NCBI GenBank assembly: GCA_030142905.1
Contig: JASJOG010000041.1
Location: forward strand, 119,501 to 183,500
Reading direction: 5' to 3'
Source of the DNA: Heliopora coerulea
Taxonomy: Eukaryota; Cnidaria; Anthozoa; Scleralcyonacea; Helioporidae
DNA length: 64,000 nucleotides
Shown: piece after piece, positions 30,035 to 42,222 of the stretch
Layout: each line of letters begins with the position of its first letter
Position numbering within the stretch: the first letter of the stretch is position 1
Position numbers and translations under genes: made by a program
Notes under the pieces: generated by a model
The model's database searches: none
Seen by the model: the letters and a program-made list of their open reading frames with translations, nothing else
Told to the model about the DNA's origin: nothing

Positions 30035-30035
<1 letters not shown>

Positions 30036-30394
30036 CTACAGACGGAACCGTTTCGGCCTACTGGACCTCATCAGTGTAGTGCTGACGTATAAATCTGTAG
30101 GTACATACTGGAATAATTAGACGGCTAACCAATAGAAAACTAGGTGACCTGACAGGAAGTGACAGGCATAAGGAAGAGAAAAGTCGTAGAATAGAGAAAG
30201 AGGCATAGAAGAGATATTTTTGTTAAGAGACGGTCTGTATTTAGAAATAAGTGAACCCTCATGAATGAGGAGTTCAAAGTTAGAGGAAGACCGCAGGAAG
30301 AAATGATGTAAAAATCGTTGGTAGAAATGGCGTGATTAGTATCAGGTTCATACTCGCCAGACTAATCAATACTTTCCGCCCGGAAAATCAATAG

Positions 30395-30860
30395 CCAAGA
30401 TGGCTACCATTTTATGAAGAGGCTAAATTAGCTACGTATTGCTTGGCATTTAATTGTGAACCGCATAACCGTTGCACAAGGTATATTAATTTTAATTTCG
30501 TCTATCCTAAATTTAATCGTAAGACCGAAGGAGGTAGGACTTTTACAGTCACGACGTATCAACCATGGAGTACTTTGCCGTTAGGTCTTAGAAAGTCCGA
30601 AGAAAAGCTAGAATGCCTTTTTCGATGACCATCAGCTGTTAAACCATATATTATATTAAGTAAGTTATTCATATTCATATTATGTATTAACTTTTAGACC
30701 TTAGTAGATTTAGTAGTGACTTTTAAATTTTAGGTTTAATAGGATTTTACCTTAATCATTTATTGATATTTTATCCCTTAAATTTTATCAGAGGGCCACT
30801 GGTTTGTTATTTTTGTAAACTATTTTTTGCTACCCTCTATAAATAAAGACATTATTTATA
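30395..30860 (+). pseudogene. C-terminal end of another non-LTR retrotransposon with 3' UTR
   Basis: Near 30407-30628 the translation reads FYEEAKLATYCLAFNC, then RCTRYINFNFVYP, then EGGRTFTVTTYQPWSTLPLGLR. This is the standard C-terminal block of CR1/L2-type ORF2 proteins, with the W-N/S-x-L-P signature. A 3' UTR of about 230 bases ends in AATAAAGACATTATTTATAAATTT. The 5' part is missing, as expected for a truncated insertion. Confidence 0.6.
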
Positions 30861-31300
30861 AATTTAAAATCTTCGCAATTTGTACTGACTTAATAAGCGT
30901 CCTGAACAGCTAACTTACATGTACAATGTACCTGACAACTTGCTTATTAATAGAAACTGTACCACCGAGGTTAAAGTTGCTGTCACGTATTTTACGCTGC
31001 ACCTCATTTGCAAACTTATCTTGCCAAATTTTATGCATGATGGCTTGTGATCGAAAAAATTGAAAGGCTAACTAGCGTTGCTGCCGAGCCGTTGATTGGT
31101 AGTTTAATAATAGCTTCAACTTCAAAAAGCTTTGCAAGAAGTCAGCTATTATGGATGTTATACTGCAGGGTTCGAAATTAACTACTTTACTGTATATTTG
31201 CCGTGGGTTAGCAGGCAGGCTTCTTGGCGGGCGGCCACACTTGCTGGCCACAGTTCCTGGCCGGCCACGGTTGCTGGCGAACCACATTTGGTAGCAGGCC
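30861..31300. other. Host DNA, no gene seen
   Basis: Only short chance frames are present. Near 31220-31290 a GGCxGGCCACA word recurs several times, a degenerate tandem structure. Confidence 0.35.
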
Positions 31301-31304
31301 ACAT

Positions 31305-31470
31305 CTATTTACCTACCTACCTACATTTGCATACCTGTATGTACCAACCTACCAATCCACCTGTCCATCCATCGATCTTGTCCATCCCTCCGTCTGTACA
31401 TCCCTATATCTGTTCATCCGTCCATCCATCCATTTGTTTGTCCATCTATCTTTCTGTCTGTCTGTATTTG
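31305..31470. repeat. Degenerate tetranucleotide repeat (ACCT/ATCC/GTCT)
   Basis: Tandem CTAC, CCAT and TCTG words change gradually along the tract. Open frames through it are compositional. Confidence 0.75.
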
Positions 31471-31520
31471 AAAATCATTCTGTTCATATTTTAAAATTAC
31501 ATTCTCATTTTCTTACCTAG

Positions 31521-31560
31521 ACCACTACCATTCGAAGTGACAGAGGAGTTCGTGTTCAAG
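31521..31560 (+). CDS. Host gene exon 1 of those visible (candidate)
   Basis: The exon lies between a pyrimidine-rich acceptor ending CTTACCTAG and a donor AAG|GTATTT. Read with one leading base it encodes PLPFEVTEEFVFK and ends in phase 0, which matches the phase-0 start of the next exon at 35007. It is short, so support comes mainly from phase agreement. Confidence 0.4.
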
Positions 31561-32879
31561 GTATTTTCTTTAGCTCAGCATCCAGCTGTTTATTTTAATC
31601 GTTATATAAATATATAGTGCATACTCGTCATGCGTGTATGAATCCTTTTTTAGCATGCACCATGTACAATGACAGTGTTTTGCGGCAGTTTAATGTTGTG
31701 TAAAACAACTGTTTCTGGTTTTCCGGCATCTTCTTGCTCGTAAACCTTTCGAAAAAACCATATTCCCTAAACTTACCAGGACAAAAGCATTCGAGTCATT
31801 CACTTTTTACTCTTTGTAAGTCACTCCTTGATTGTAAAAAGTTCAAAGGTTGGTAACTGTCGTGACTGATCTCTGGATCCAAATCTAATATTTTAGTTCC
31901 GCATAATTTCACAAGCACTTCGTCGAACATCCTTTATTGCATATCCTATTGGTCATTCGTAGCAGAAGGACCCAATGAATCTTGTACTGATCTCATCCTT
32001 TTTGACCTGAGTTTTCACCACTCAAAATGAATAGGACCAAACAGTCCAGTTAAACAAAGGTCACTGGAGAACAGCGGCAAACTATTAAGTTTGTCAGTTG
32101 ATTTAGGTTATCATTTTCAACGTGAAGTATTAACTGCGAATATACTCAACATAAAAATTAGTACTATTGAAGCTTGAAAGAAATGTATAACTTAATGCAC
32201 ATACCGGAAATTCATCATCTTCGAACAAAATGTCCATAGTAGGCATTCTGCTGTGGGGAAGAGTTTTGTCAACAAATATTTCGCACTTACGCTCGATCAT
32301 GTGAAATGGAGTTTCGATTTGATGTTAGTTCGCGGAGTAATTACAAAGTCTTTTGATCTTTCATTCCGAATTTTTGCCTGCCAAATCTAAAATATAATAA
32401 AATAAGCAAAACGACTATTACAAACGTAATATTTTGTTTGCACAGCACCAAAAACGTTCATGCTGTCTGTATTCTTATAAAAGACCACAATCTTCAATTT
32501 CTGTTTATCCTTTGGGAAGCTATGGTACAGTATGTTACTTTTGTCCGGCATTTCGTCCAACTATCTGCAAGGCCCACGGGTAGCGAGGTATTTAAAGACG
32601 AGTGAGCTGATCTTAGTGGATTGCTTAAGGTAAAGCAGAACGGATTCTCATTTGCGCTTTCATTGACATTGGTAAGCCGGATAATAAAAATCCACGCAAT
32701 ATATAGCATGAATTACCCATATCATACAAAGCATAACTAAATAAAACTGAAAAGGTAGTCTAAATAAAGGCAGTTGGGACCAAACGATGCATTTTAAAGA
32801 GAATGTTGACTTTCTTTACATTTTCATCGGGTCGGCCGTCCACTGTAATTTAACATCACAGTATAATATTTTGATTTAC

Positions 32880-33170
32880 TAAGGATTATACATACGTGAC
32901 TAAGATGCCGGTAATTCGCATTGAAAAGTTATTATACTTGCTCGTAATCATTTATCCAAACGACAGTTTCGAAAAATTAAGGGAAACAATCTCTGAACGT
33001 CTTCAAACTACAGTACTTCGACGAATAAACCTGATAAGAATCAATGAGAATCAGTCCCTAGCAAGGGTAACTACCGAAAAGCCTCGCTTTCATGAAATCG
33101 TCACCATATTTGCAACCGGTCTACTCCTCCTGGTCTTACGACGGGCTCGTGTGACATGTCAAAAATAATG
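32880..33170 (+). other. Open stretch of uncertain status inside the intron
   Basis: A 90-codon frame (32896-33168) includes a Leu/Ile-rich start and an Arg-rich middle. No splice sites of the right phase connect it to the flanking exons and I recognise no domain. It may be chance or a transposon relic. Confidence 0.2.
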
Positions 33171-33239
33171 TCTATTCATATCGCGCCCTCCTCAGTTAAC
33201 TAGAGGTGCACTCGTGGCTCCTGCTCTAGTTGGATTTAT

Positions 33240-33433
33240 AATGTGAGCGTGACTGAGGAAATATACATGAACATATAGCAGGATATGGTGAAAGATAAGG
33301 ACATTAGCGTTACTTCAAGGGAACGAACCCATATCGGACAAGTAGAGAAAAACTCTACTTGACCGAGGCTAGGATTCGAACCCGCGACCTTCGGTTTACT
33401 AGTCCGACGCCTTGCCAACTTAGCTACAAGGCC
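33240..33433 (-). mobile_element. tRNA-derived SINE, minus orientation
   Basis: On the minus strand a tRNA-like head occupies about 33361-33433, with box A TAGCTAAGTTGG and box B GGTTCGAATCC. It is followed by a body carrying GAGTTTTTCTCTACTTG, a GGTTCGTTCCCTTG-type block and CTTATCTTTCAC. The same head and body recur in the opposite direction at 33522-33720, 90 bases away. The anticodon loop reads CTAGTAA (AGT, Thr-like), but acceptor and T stems mispair, so it is not a working tRNA. Confidence 0.6.
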
Positions 33434-33521
33434 AAGCCCAAAGCAGGCTGTGTAGTACCCGAGTATATAGTTCCATACAATTACTTAACACCAGAAGCAT
33501 CGCACGGCCTGCCCCCGGTTT

Positions 33522-33725
33522 GGCATTGTAGCTCAGTTGGTAGACCGTCGGACTACTGTAGTAAACCGAAGGTCGTGGGTTCGAATCCAAGCCGCGGTCA
33601 ATTAGAGTTTTTCTCTACTTGCCCGGTATGGATTCGTTCACTTGGAGTAGTGCTAATATCCTTATCGTTCGTCTTATCTTTCACCCAAGTACATAGTTCC
33701 ACACAATATAGAAGGATATATATAT
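33522..33725 (+). mobile_element. tRNA-derived SINE, plus orientation
   Basis: The head at 33522-33599 has box A TAGCTCAGTTGG and box B GGTTCGAATCC, with extra bases in the anticodon arm. The body (AGAGTTTTTCTCTACTTGCC, ATGGATTCGTTCACTTGGAG, TCTTATCTTTCACC) is the inverted partner of the copy at 33240-33433. The 169-codon open frame across it is not a gene. Confidence 0.6.
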
Positions 33726-33987
33726 GTAGAAGAATATATGTACATTGCATAATTGAAATTTTACTATCCCTCATGTGTAGTCGAATGATGTTAATGGTCG
33801 TCTGTTGGCGCTATGGAATGCCCTTTGATGCAAATGGTTCCATATTTACGCTAGTAAAAGTCGATTGAATAAAATGAATGTATTTTTACGTTAATGAGTT
33901 TTGAGGTTGGCGTGAATGATATTTTTTTCTATGGTAATGAACAGCAAAAGGTGTTAAAACAAAATTAATGCTATGGTCGTATAGACT

Positions 33988-34521
33988 TTAAAGTGCCACT
34001 GCCACACGTAAATTCTCGGAATAGCAGTGTTCTATAGCTTTCTTTTCGTTCCAAGGGAAGCACCAATACTCAGGTTGGCTGAAAGCGCCGAAGTTTCAAA
34101 GTGAGTAGAACAAAGGTATGATTTAAATGAGGACGCAAAATTTTGCTTGTGTTTACGAAGCGCACCCAATTTCTTCTTCTGTTCGGGTCTTTTTCTTCAC
34201 TGGGAAACTCATGCATAGATGTCCCCTCTGTGAATTGGCTATTCTTCAAGCTTGTTTAACGAAGGCCATGTCGACGGGATGAGCCGGTGGCCATTTTCTT
34301 CTTGCCGGTTATGTGTCATACATATGACATCACAGTGGCTGTTAAAGCTACCGTAAAATTTTGTACCCTGTGAGTCAAACTTTGCAACTTCAGAACGGTC
34401 AAAAAGTCATTTTTCCTCAATAAAATTTCGTTCTGATTGGAGATTTCAAAATCGGAGCGCCTAAATATCAATTTGAATGAATAAAAAGTGTGCACAAATT
34501 TTGATGACAGTGGCACTTTAA
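33988..34521. mobile_element. MITE with TTAAAGTGCCACTG terminal inverted repeats
   Basis: The left end reads TTAAAGTGCCACTGCCACAC. The right end, in reverse complement, reads TTAAAGTGCCACTGTCATCA. No coding capacity lies between. A TA or TTA target duplication cannot be separated from the repeat itself. Confidence 0.6.
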
Positions 34522-35006
34522 GAGCCAACTACATGACAACCTGCATAATAGGGTTCTTTTTGTTTGGTGACGCACTATTGTGAAGTCACGATCTCGTCGA
34601 AAATGATACGATCCAATAACTTTCTTGCATGTATTTTTAACATTATGTCACTTCTGTACATGGTGATAAGGATCTGGATATGTGATAAGTTCGTTCAAAT
34701 ATCATATCTGGTTGAAAATATAGCATAACGTTAACGGCAAAAATGTTGGAGTTTTTATTGCCTATATATTTCCTCCCTGAGAGAGGTATATGTTACGTAA
34801 CTAAATAGTAACGGAATACGTCAGAATAGCCTTGAGTGCCGTTAAGAGTTTTATACATACGTTAAAGTCTCATCAACGTGTGCGCATCAAGGATTACCGT
34901 ACATTTTTGTTTATACTAAATTTAACGTTTAAAATCTTGTAATTAGGCAGTAAAAATTTTATCCACTGTGTTACTCGATGTATTGAGATTTGTTTATAAA
35001 TTTCAG
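34522..35006. other. Intron sequence of the host gene
   Basis: AT-rich sequence without frames, ending in the acceptor TTTATAAATTTCAG. Confidence 0.4.
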
Positions 35007-35078
35007 TTTAATGACAGCAGTCAGGAAGTAAGGGAAAAGTTGGAAGACACCGCTTTCAAAATGCTGAAGAGATTAAGG
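35007..35078 (+). CDS. Host gene exon (24 codons)
   Basis: The exon is framed by acceptor TTTATAAATTTCAG and donor AGG|GTAACT. It begins and ends in phase 0 and encodes FNDSSQEVREKLEDTAFKML plus KRLR, a charged amphipathic helix. The next in-phase exon begins at 37050. The product is unidentified. Confidence 0.55.
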
Positions 35079-37049
35079 GTAACTGCACTTTTATTTTGAA
35101 AGTAAAGTTAAAAAGTAGTATTAAACTTTACTCCTATATCTTTAGGTCATTTGGAGAAACCAATTAAAAAGGGGAATTAACGTTTGCAGAACTTTTTACT
35201 TCCACACTTAGGTACCTCCTCAAAACGTGGATCACGTTTTGAAAAGTATTCTAATTACACTGCTAAAAATGTATCTGTTGCAGTAAAGCTACTGGCAGCT
35301 TGGACGCCCGAAAAAGTGCCGTAAATTTATCGAATAAAAGTAAATTCACATTAAAATTTTAATGTATTGCTCTAGTTTGTCAGGTTGAAATGCGGAATTT
35401 CTTCCAATTTCTTAAATAATACTGTGAAATATTACAGCAGATTTTTGTTCAAAAACAGAAATTTTTAAAAATATTCTAATACTCTTATTATTCTAATGCA
35501 TTTCATTACTTCAAGATCCCGTCTCCTCTTAGACCTACGCGAGCTACAAGATTTTATTGTGGGCCATTGTTTTGGGGTAATTATATAAAGATCTCCAACT
35601 AAAGAGTTCTGTGTTTTGACCGGTGCACCAGCTTTAGTAATTTGTAATCACTTCACTTAATTTCAAGCAGAGACACCCGGATTCGATTCTGTTATGAATT
35701 CTACTCAAGTAATAAAATAATTAAGTAGAAAGTGCTGCATCAACATAAGCAAATGGTGGATCTCTTGAGCTACACGGATAACGACGTTCAATCATATGCC
35801 CTCGGATCCACTGTCAAATGCGCATGAATTAATCATTCTTAACAGGGTCCTCTCTTCGGAGGGGTGGCAGAGTGGAAATGTTGGTGGGCCTGAAACTCAA
35901 GTCAAAATGCTGCCGTTGAAAATATGTTTAATAAAACTGAAGAAGAGATCTCGCTGTTGGAATCTAGCTGCATTCTGACACAGTTTCATGTAAGAAACCT
36001 GTTACAGAGTTAAGACAAGAAAAATTAAAAGACATTATCGTTTTAAAGGCAGAAGTGTTTTGGTTTTTTTAGTATTTTTATTGAAGAAGCTATCTACTTT
36101 TCCTTGGACTGGACGCAACATTGAAATTTCATGATTCTTCAACTTTACGCGGTTTCATAAGCCTATACTACGGTTTTGAAGTCTCGTGTAATCAATGTAA
36201 AATTCGTGAGTTAGAAATAACGACTAAATGGTCCAAATCAAAAGAACATCTAGTAAATTCCGACGTAACGTGCACCCCAAAAATTCTGTACCTTTTCTGA
36301 TTTGCTGTTCACTTACTACATCCATAACAAATTATTCGCAAGTGCTAAACACCATTTTGAATTATTAAGCAGGCAAAAGATGGTGAAGCAGATGTCCCAC
36401 TTGTCCACATGGTTCCGTCGCTCCTGTTTGGCGAGGAAAATTGTCTTGCGTTAGCCATAGCAATACAATAGAATACCTGTCAAGATAGAAAAATGTTTAG
36501 TTTGAAAATAGATGGTTCCTTTTCACTTATCTTCTTGATAAAAGTTCCCGGAACGATCCTGCTGTAGCTTTGGAACAGTCAGGATAAATTTATTCAGCCG
36601 TCGGTTGTCAAGTTCTTCAAAAATAAAACTTGTTTGAATTTCAAAGAAAATATCATAAACATCGTGTCGGAGGTATATAAAATCATAGTTTGTTTGTCTT
36701 TTTTGGCCACTTACCTGCAAAAGAATGACATAAAAAAATTGCTTTTTCGACTTGCAGGACTATTTGTAAAACGAAACGTGTTGCCAAATTCTATAGATAC
36801 GGTATATGAAGATGATTTGTTTGAGTTGTGAAATTTCTAATTGAAATAATTTCGAAAATAGCCTTGAGAGCTGAAAGTGATCTGGCGTTTCCCAGCTTAG
36901 TACTATTGTATTGTATCAAACACCCTGACTTGGGTTTGTTACGTTCTCTTGAAGATGTAATATATGCTGTCATAATGCAACAACTACAATTTTTACTTAA
37001 CTGACAGTGACATCTAATGGTTCACTTACATTTGCGTTAATGTTTTCAG
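35079..37049. other. Intron of the host gene
   Basis: A stretch at 36373-36440 after an AAGCAG acceptor reads AKDGEADVPLVHMVPSLLFG in phase 0 and looks protein-like, but no donor of matching phase follows, so it is only a possible exon or retained relic. The rest is AT-rich and non-coding. Confidence 0.35.
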
Positions 37050-37158
37050 AGATTAGCTGGACTAAGAGAAGCTGGTCAAGCTTGTCATGTTGACCTCCCA
37101 AGAGCCTGGGTCGATTTGGCACTGTTGGCACAATGCCGAAATTACAAACTTGAAGAAG
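37050..37158 (+). CDS. Host gene exon (36 codons)
   Basis: The acceptor is TGTTTTCAG and the donor GAAG|GTCAGT. The translation is RLAGLREAGQACHVDLPRAW followed by VDLALLAQCRNYKLEE, a Leu/Ala-rich helical repeat-like segment. It starts in phase 0 and leaves one base, which joins exactly with the two leading bases of the exon at 41262. I could not assign a family. Confidence 0.6.
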
Positions 37159-37321
37159 GTCAGTACTACTAACCTCGTCTTCGCCCGTAACTTTTCCCTG
37201 TCCCTCCTTCCTTCCCGCCCACCCTCGCTCACTACTGCTTTCCTTTTCTCGCTCACTCATTTACTCATGTCTTCTGTTTTCTAAAATGTTCACTAAAGAT
37301 TTACCGGGCGGAAATCTTAGA

Positions 37322-37733
37322 AGTAAAATGAAGATGAGAGCCCAGCTCAAAATTCGGAGATGTAATGTCATCATTCAGGAATAGACAGAAACACACGAAT
37401 AAAGTTTAATAGAAGTTCACTGACGTTTCGTTGCCGAGATTTCACCGACGCCGAAAGTTCACCGACGTTTCGTTGCCGTTTCGTTGTCGCTTCCTCTACT
37501 TGTCTCGTCTCATCTTTCACCTCCCTTATCTCATTGGCTTTAATCTTAATGTGATACCTTTTGTAATTATAAATATCTTAATATTTCCATCTGTAATTAC
37601 TTTGAAAATGTTGCGCGTCGGCAACGAAACGTCAGTGAACTTCTATTAAACTTTATTCGTGTGTTTCTGTCTATTCCTGAATGATGACATTACATCTCCG
37701 AATTTTGAGCTGGGCTCTCATCTTCACTTTACG
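37322..37733. mobile_element. Foldback/MITE element with about 100-bp inverted ends
   Basis: The left arm (from about 37322, AAGATGAGAGCCCAGCTCAAAATT, then TTCAGGAATAGACAGAAACACACG) returns in reverse complement up to 37733. The arms stay in register (position sum 75055) for about 100 bases and end in CACTGACGTTTCGTTGCCG near the middle. A related element is at 52124-52646. Confidence 0.7.
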
Positions 37734-39985
37734 TCTTCTGTTTTCTCTCTAAAAACATGTGCCAGATGTTAAAGAAACTTACTTAGTAAACACTCTATGT
37801 GTAATTAAAAAATTTATACATTTCAAATGTTCTGAAATGTTTAATATTTGAAAATTTTTAAGAAAACTGCAGTGCAGGCAGAAAACTGCAATGGATATAT
37901 TTCGATGAGTATATCTCTTGTCACAAACTCAGTGACGTAGCCAAGGGGGATTCGAAGGGTTCAATCCCCTTGAGTTTCAAATTCAATGATGAGTCATTAG
38001 ACAGTACTACAATCTAGCAATCTAGCTTTGATTTGCGAGCTTGAAACTGCTCTTGGCGTTGGGATAAATTGTCGATACGCACTATCTGAAGTACTAAAGC
38101 GAGGATATGAATGTTTGGACAATTGTCAGGAGGATATTGGACAAACGTTAATCGCTGACGAATGTCGATCGTCGAACAAAAGTAGCTTGCAGGCAAATGA
38201 TTGATGAACAGCGAAAGGTGTACTAGGCCTAAAATTGGCGTATTTCGTACTCGGTATTTTAATCGACAGGAAGTACGAAACTATATGGCTTGAAACGCTC
38301 CTGTAGCTTAATCAATCTACAAAAACCCAGACTTTCAAGTTCAACCCTGGTAAACCCAAATTAGACCCTGTTTTTTGAAGCTCAGTAAAATACCTGGAAG
38401 CTGGAGCCCCCAGAATTGACTTTAGTTCCAAAGAACAACTGTAGTGAAACGAAAAATTCAAGGTCATCATCTTCCATCGTTGTCTTCTTGTAAATAAAAA
38501 TTCTGTAAATAGAATTGAAATAGACTTACACGTTATTTTAAAAGGCACTATAGCGAGACTATTTCACTTACAAAACCCTCTTACGTGAATGTAATAAACT
38601 AACCTTTAAGAAGGCACTATATTTTTTGGAGTGTTGAAAATTTGTAGAAGCAAAAGCTGCAAAACCCGTCCCCCCCCCCCCAAAGAAAAAATTTTAGCTA
38701 CTCAAATCTTTAGCCATTTTACTGACTTAGCCGTCTTTGTTCTCCTAAGACATTAAGTTAGTAGAAAATAAAAGGACGAAGCTTATTTGAACGAACGAAT
38801 TAACCAATGAACCAAGCAACGATTTAAAGGAGCATACCTGTCAATAGACAGCTTGTGCGTGCACTTCCGTCAATGGCCCCTGCAGCTCTCTTTGCAGAGC
38901 ACTGCCCCAGATTCGTAAATTTGCGTTTTCGATTCCCAACTTGTGGTCCAAGAGTTGAATTTTTAGCCAATGCTTTCTGGAGGTCATAAAATTTATGATC
39001 CTTTATTCGGAAATTTCTTTTCAGTGTATATCGATTCCATTTCATGTGATCAACTAAAAAAATATCTAATATTTCTTGAATATACCCTTCACTTCATCGG
39101 TCTTCGCAGTCATACAGATCATTTCTTGACTAGTGGAGGCATTGTATCTAAGTGTTACTCAACCGCGGAGGAAAAATTGATAGCCGCCATATTGGATAAA
39201 TTGAGGGCCACAACAAACGTGCCCGGATGATAAGTTCGAAGCCATGGTCAAAGGCCACTTCACTTTTGTTTCTTGTTTTTGTTTTATTAAGGGATTTTTT
39301 TTTAAAAAAAGGAAAAAAAGGACGTTGAACAATTAAGGCAAAAGTGATAGATGACTAATTCCCAGAAAAGCGGTTTTTCTGCTATACACCTAAAGTGCAT
39401 ATAAACCCTCTGCAGTTTTCATTTTCTTGTCAAGAGGAGGCAAAAAGAGCTGATAGGTTATTTTACAATTTTTGATTTAGTTCATTCGTTATGGAGATGT
39501 ATGAAAATGTCGTGCATTAAAGAGGTCTGGGACTCAGGAAAGTCTAGATTTCACACAACAAAGAAAACAACTGCGTTTTGATCACAAAATTATCAAAATT
39601 TACGCTTATATTTCGTAAAATAGTCGCCATGTCAAGCTGAAACTTGGACTCTGGCACGCATGAAAGCGTATATCCTGGTTCTGGTTCTTTTAATATGCCT
39701 GGTTCCCAGGCCCTATAGCGTTGAGAAAATTCGGGGAAACTTTTGGCGGGGAGTTCAAAATTCTACTTTTTGGCAATAATTAAAGAGAGATATCTCGGAA
39801 ACAAATGGACTAAATCCAAAACTGTAAAAAGACTTGCTAGCCAGTTTTTCATCCTCTTTACAAAGAACTAAAAGCTGGGAAGGGTTTTTATGCACTATAA
39901 TGAAAACAAACACGAAACGATTTCTTAAAGGCGAACACATGTCTTCATGTCCTGATATTACCGCGTAAGGAGGGTTGTGAGTAAG
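37734..39985. other. Intron of the host gene, no feature seen
   Basis: This 2.2-kb stretch has short chance frames, a C11 run near 38673 and no repeat structure I can name. Confidence 0.35.
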
Positions 39986-39989
39986 CTGA

Positions 39990-40445
39990 GATTGACTACC
40001 TTTTTAATAGTATTGTATTGCCTAAGGTTACCTATGGTCTATCTGTATACGGTGCCGTTGATTCTGAACTAACCACAATACAGTGTTTTTTAGATCGTTG
40101 TCATAAACGCAGATACATTCAGAAATATCTGGATGTACGCAAACTTTTAGAAAATCAGGATAAACAAATAACTAAAAAAGCATCCACACTCACTAATCAT
40201 CCAATCCATTGTTATTTACCAAAAGCAAAAACCACTAAGTATAACTTAAGGAATAAGTTTAGTCAACGTCCAAAGATAAACACTAGTAGATTTATGAACA
40301 CCTTTTTTAACAGAATAATTTTTAAGTATAATATGGTATTTTAATCTATTGATATCCACACTTGTAACATAGGATATGTTATTTTATCTTACGAATTCAA
40401 TAAAGACCTTTGAATTAAAGACCTTTGAATTGAATTGAATTAAAG
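39990..40445 (+). pseudogene. 3' end of a non-LTR retrotransposon (RT C-terminus) with GAATTAAAGACC-type tail
   Basis: The frame at 40018-40344 starts inside a conserved block, PKVTYGLSVYGAVDSELTTI, followed by FLDRCHKRRYI and near the end STRFMNTFFNRIIFKYN. This is the C-terminal domain of an RT polyprotein family found in cnidarians. After a 40-base UTR comes a tandem TTGAATTAAAGACC/GAATT tail to 40445. The 5' truncation at about 39990 is typical. Confidence 0.6.
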
Positions 40446-40593
40446 ATCAGCTGTTTGACCTCGAGGTTCTCGAACAGACGGAAAAGAACCTGGAGAAGAA
40501 TATTTTGACCTCCCACCAATTTACTCAAAATGGCGGCGTTCAGTTTCACTCAGTTTTCGGCTCTCATGCCCCGTCTAGTTTTATATGATCTCA

Positions 40594-40665
40594 TGTTTGT
40601 AGCTCAGTTGTCAGATTACTGCATCACATTGACAGGATCGCGAGTTCGGTTCCCAGTCGAAGGCC
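40594..40665 (+). mobile_element. Degenerate tRNA-like SINE head
   Basis: It has a box A-like TAGCTCAGTTG and a box B-like GAGTTCGGTTCCC at the right distance. The stems do not pair as in a working tRNA. Confidence 0.4.
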
Positions 40666-41261
40666 TAAGTGTGGCGTTTTCCACAACTGCTCCGGGTTTG
40701 GTCTGAAAGTGTATGATTCTGGCATCAGAAAATTTACTTTCACTTGATATCGACTTAATTCCATGATCGAGGGTAAATACATGATAATTATTCATGTTTT
40801 GCTTAGTTTAGTTAAAATGTCGACGTTAGTGTCTCTTTTTCTGTTCTATAGTTAAGTGTTATCGATGAATGATATTTTTATCATTACAAGTTAAATTCTT
40901 AATCAATTATATTTTATACCTGAATCGTTCCCCTAAAAATTTTGATATTTTAAAAAGTTGAAGTTCCGGTAGTATGAAGTTGAAGTATTTTGGTGAAATA
41001 CAAAAACGTGGTACCTTCTAACATTAAAAGTATCTTTATTTCCTCTTATTCACGGAACTTGACTCTACAAGTTAGTTGAATCATTTATGATTACTGGAAG
41101 TTAGTTGAATGCAGAAGTGCTTTTACTGTTCAATGTTACCCTTGTTTTGTATGGAATGATGTAGGTACAGATAAGTAGTACAGAAAGAAACAAGGTGGCA
41201 GCAGAGTTTAAAAGTTGACAGTGCTTAATGAAAACTCACATCTTATCCAACAATTGTTTAG
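40666..41261. other. Intron of the host gene
   Basis: No frame or repeat is supported. The stretch ends in the acceptor AACAATTGTTTAG. Confidence 0.4.
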
Positions 41262-41325
41262 CTTGCCTGGAGACTCTTGTTGCCTCTCTTGATCAAGCCT
41301 TGGTTTCTGAAGACCACGTTTTGAG
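41262..41325 (+). CDS. Host gene exon (about 21 codons)
   Basis: The acceptor is CAATTGTTTAG and the donor TTTTGAG|GTAGCA. With the single base carried from the exon at 37050 it reads ACLETLVASLDQALVSEDHV and leaves two bases. It continues the helical, Leu-rich character of the previous exon. Confidence 0.55.
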
Positions 41326-41594
41326 GTAGCATTAACTATTACATGCATATACGTTTTTCACCGTCGTTTTAACACAAACTGTGCTGGAATAAAGTTTGCT
41401 CTTTTCTGTTTGTTTATTGACACATCACTAATTTGTCTTTAAGTACCTTACACACCCACTTCTTTTCAATTGTGTGGACTGAGCTACGTAGCCAAATTCG
41501 AAGTGTACCATACAAAGGTGGTACAGACTAAGATTTGATTTATTTAACATAGTAGGAAATGTAGTGTAAGTACAAATCCATGAAGGACAAAAAT

Positions 41595-41790
41595 GAAAGT
41601 ATGATAATAATTATGGTAACAATAATAGTAATAGTAATATATAGTAATAGTAATAGCAATGGCAATAGCAATAGCAATAGTAATAGTAATAGTAATAGAA
41701 ATAGTAATGGTAATAGTAATTGTCATGTTAATGGTAATGGTAATGGTAATGATAATGGTAATGGTAACAGTAATGGCAATAAAAATTCCA
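41595..41790. repeat. Degenerate (TAATAG/TAATGG) trinucleotide-hexanucleotide repeat
   Basis: Long tandem AATAGT, AATGGT and GCAATA units drift along the tract. The frames on both strands (Ser-Asn-rich or Ile-Thr-rich) are composition artefacts. Confidence 0.85.
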
Positions 41791-42112
41791 AGGACGGCAT
41801 GAATCATTAATGTTATCAGTTGAAAGTTTTTGGTAATAAGAGCTTATTGGATTTTTATAAGGTCAGCTGTTTTATTACTCCATACTTCACATTAAAGCCA
41901 AAGATTTTGGTCTTTAGCCTTTAAGCATTTTTTAAGAATCTCTGATATGCTAGTTTAACCATTTATCTAGCTTAAACAGCACGGCAAACGAAGCTAGGGG
42001 ACGTATAACTCCCTACTTGGTGAGCATGTTTGTTTATCATATTCGTAAAAGGACATAGGGTAGTGAACCATAATTTTAGTCAGCAGCGAGTTAACAACTG
42101 AAAGTCGACAAG

Positions 42113-42222
42113 TTGGGATATTTTTGGAACAAACAATGTTAAACGTTACCCTTCTAAAGACACATCCGGACAAATGGAGTTTCTTGGGCGATGCTTATGT
42201 ACCACTGCAAACAAAAACAAAA
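42113..42222 (+). CDS. Host gene exon (about 36 codons, candidate)
   Basis: The donor ACAAAA|GTGAGT is good; the acceptor GTCGACAAG is weak. In the phase demanded by the previous exon it reads WDIFGTNNVKRYPSKDTSGQ and then MEFLGRCLCTTANKNK, open throughout and leaving one base. A second open frame exists here, but only this one agrees with both neighbours. Confidence 0.45.

Noticed and set aside
31132..31520. Two long forward frames over the tetranucleotide repeat
   Set aside because: They exist because the repeat lacks stops. The true candidate exon begins at 31521.
33359..33868. 169-codon forward frame
   Set aside because: It reads through two SINE copies in opposite orientation.
41544..41810. 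Overlapping Ser-Asn-rich and Ile-Thr-rich frames
   Set aside because: Composition artefact of the AATAGT-type repeat.
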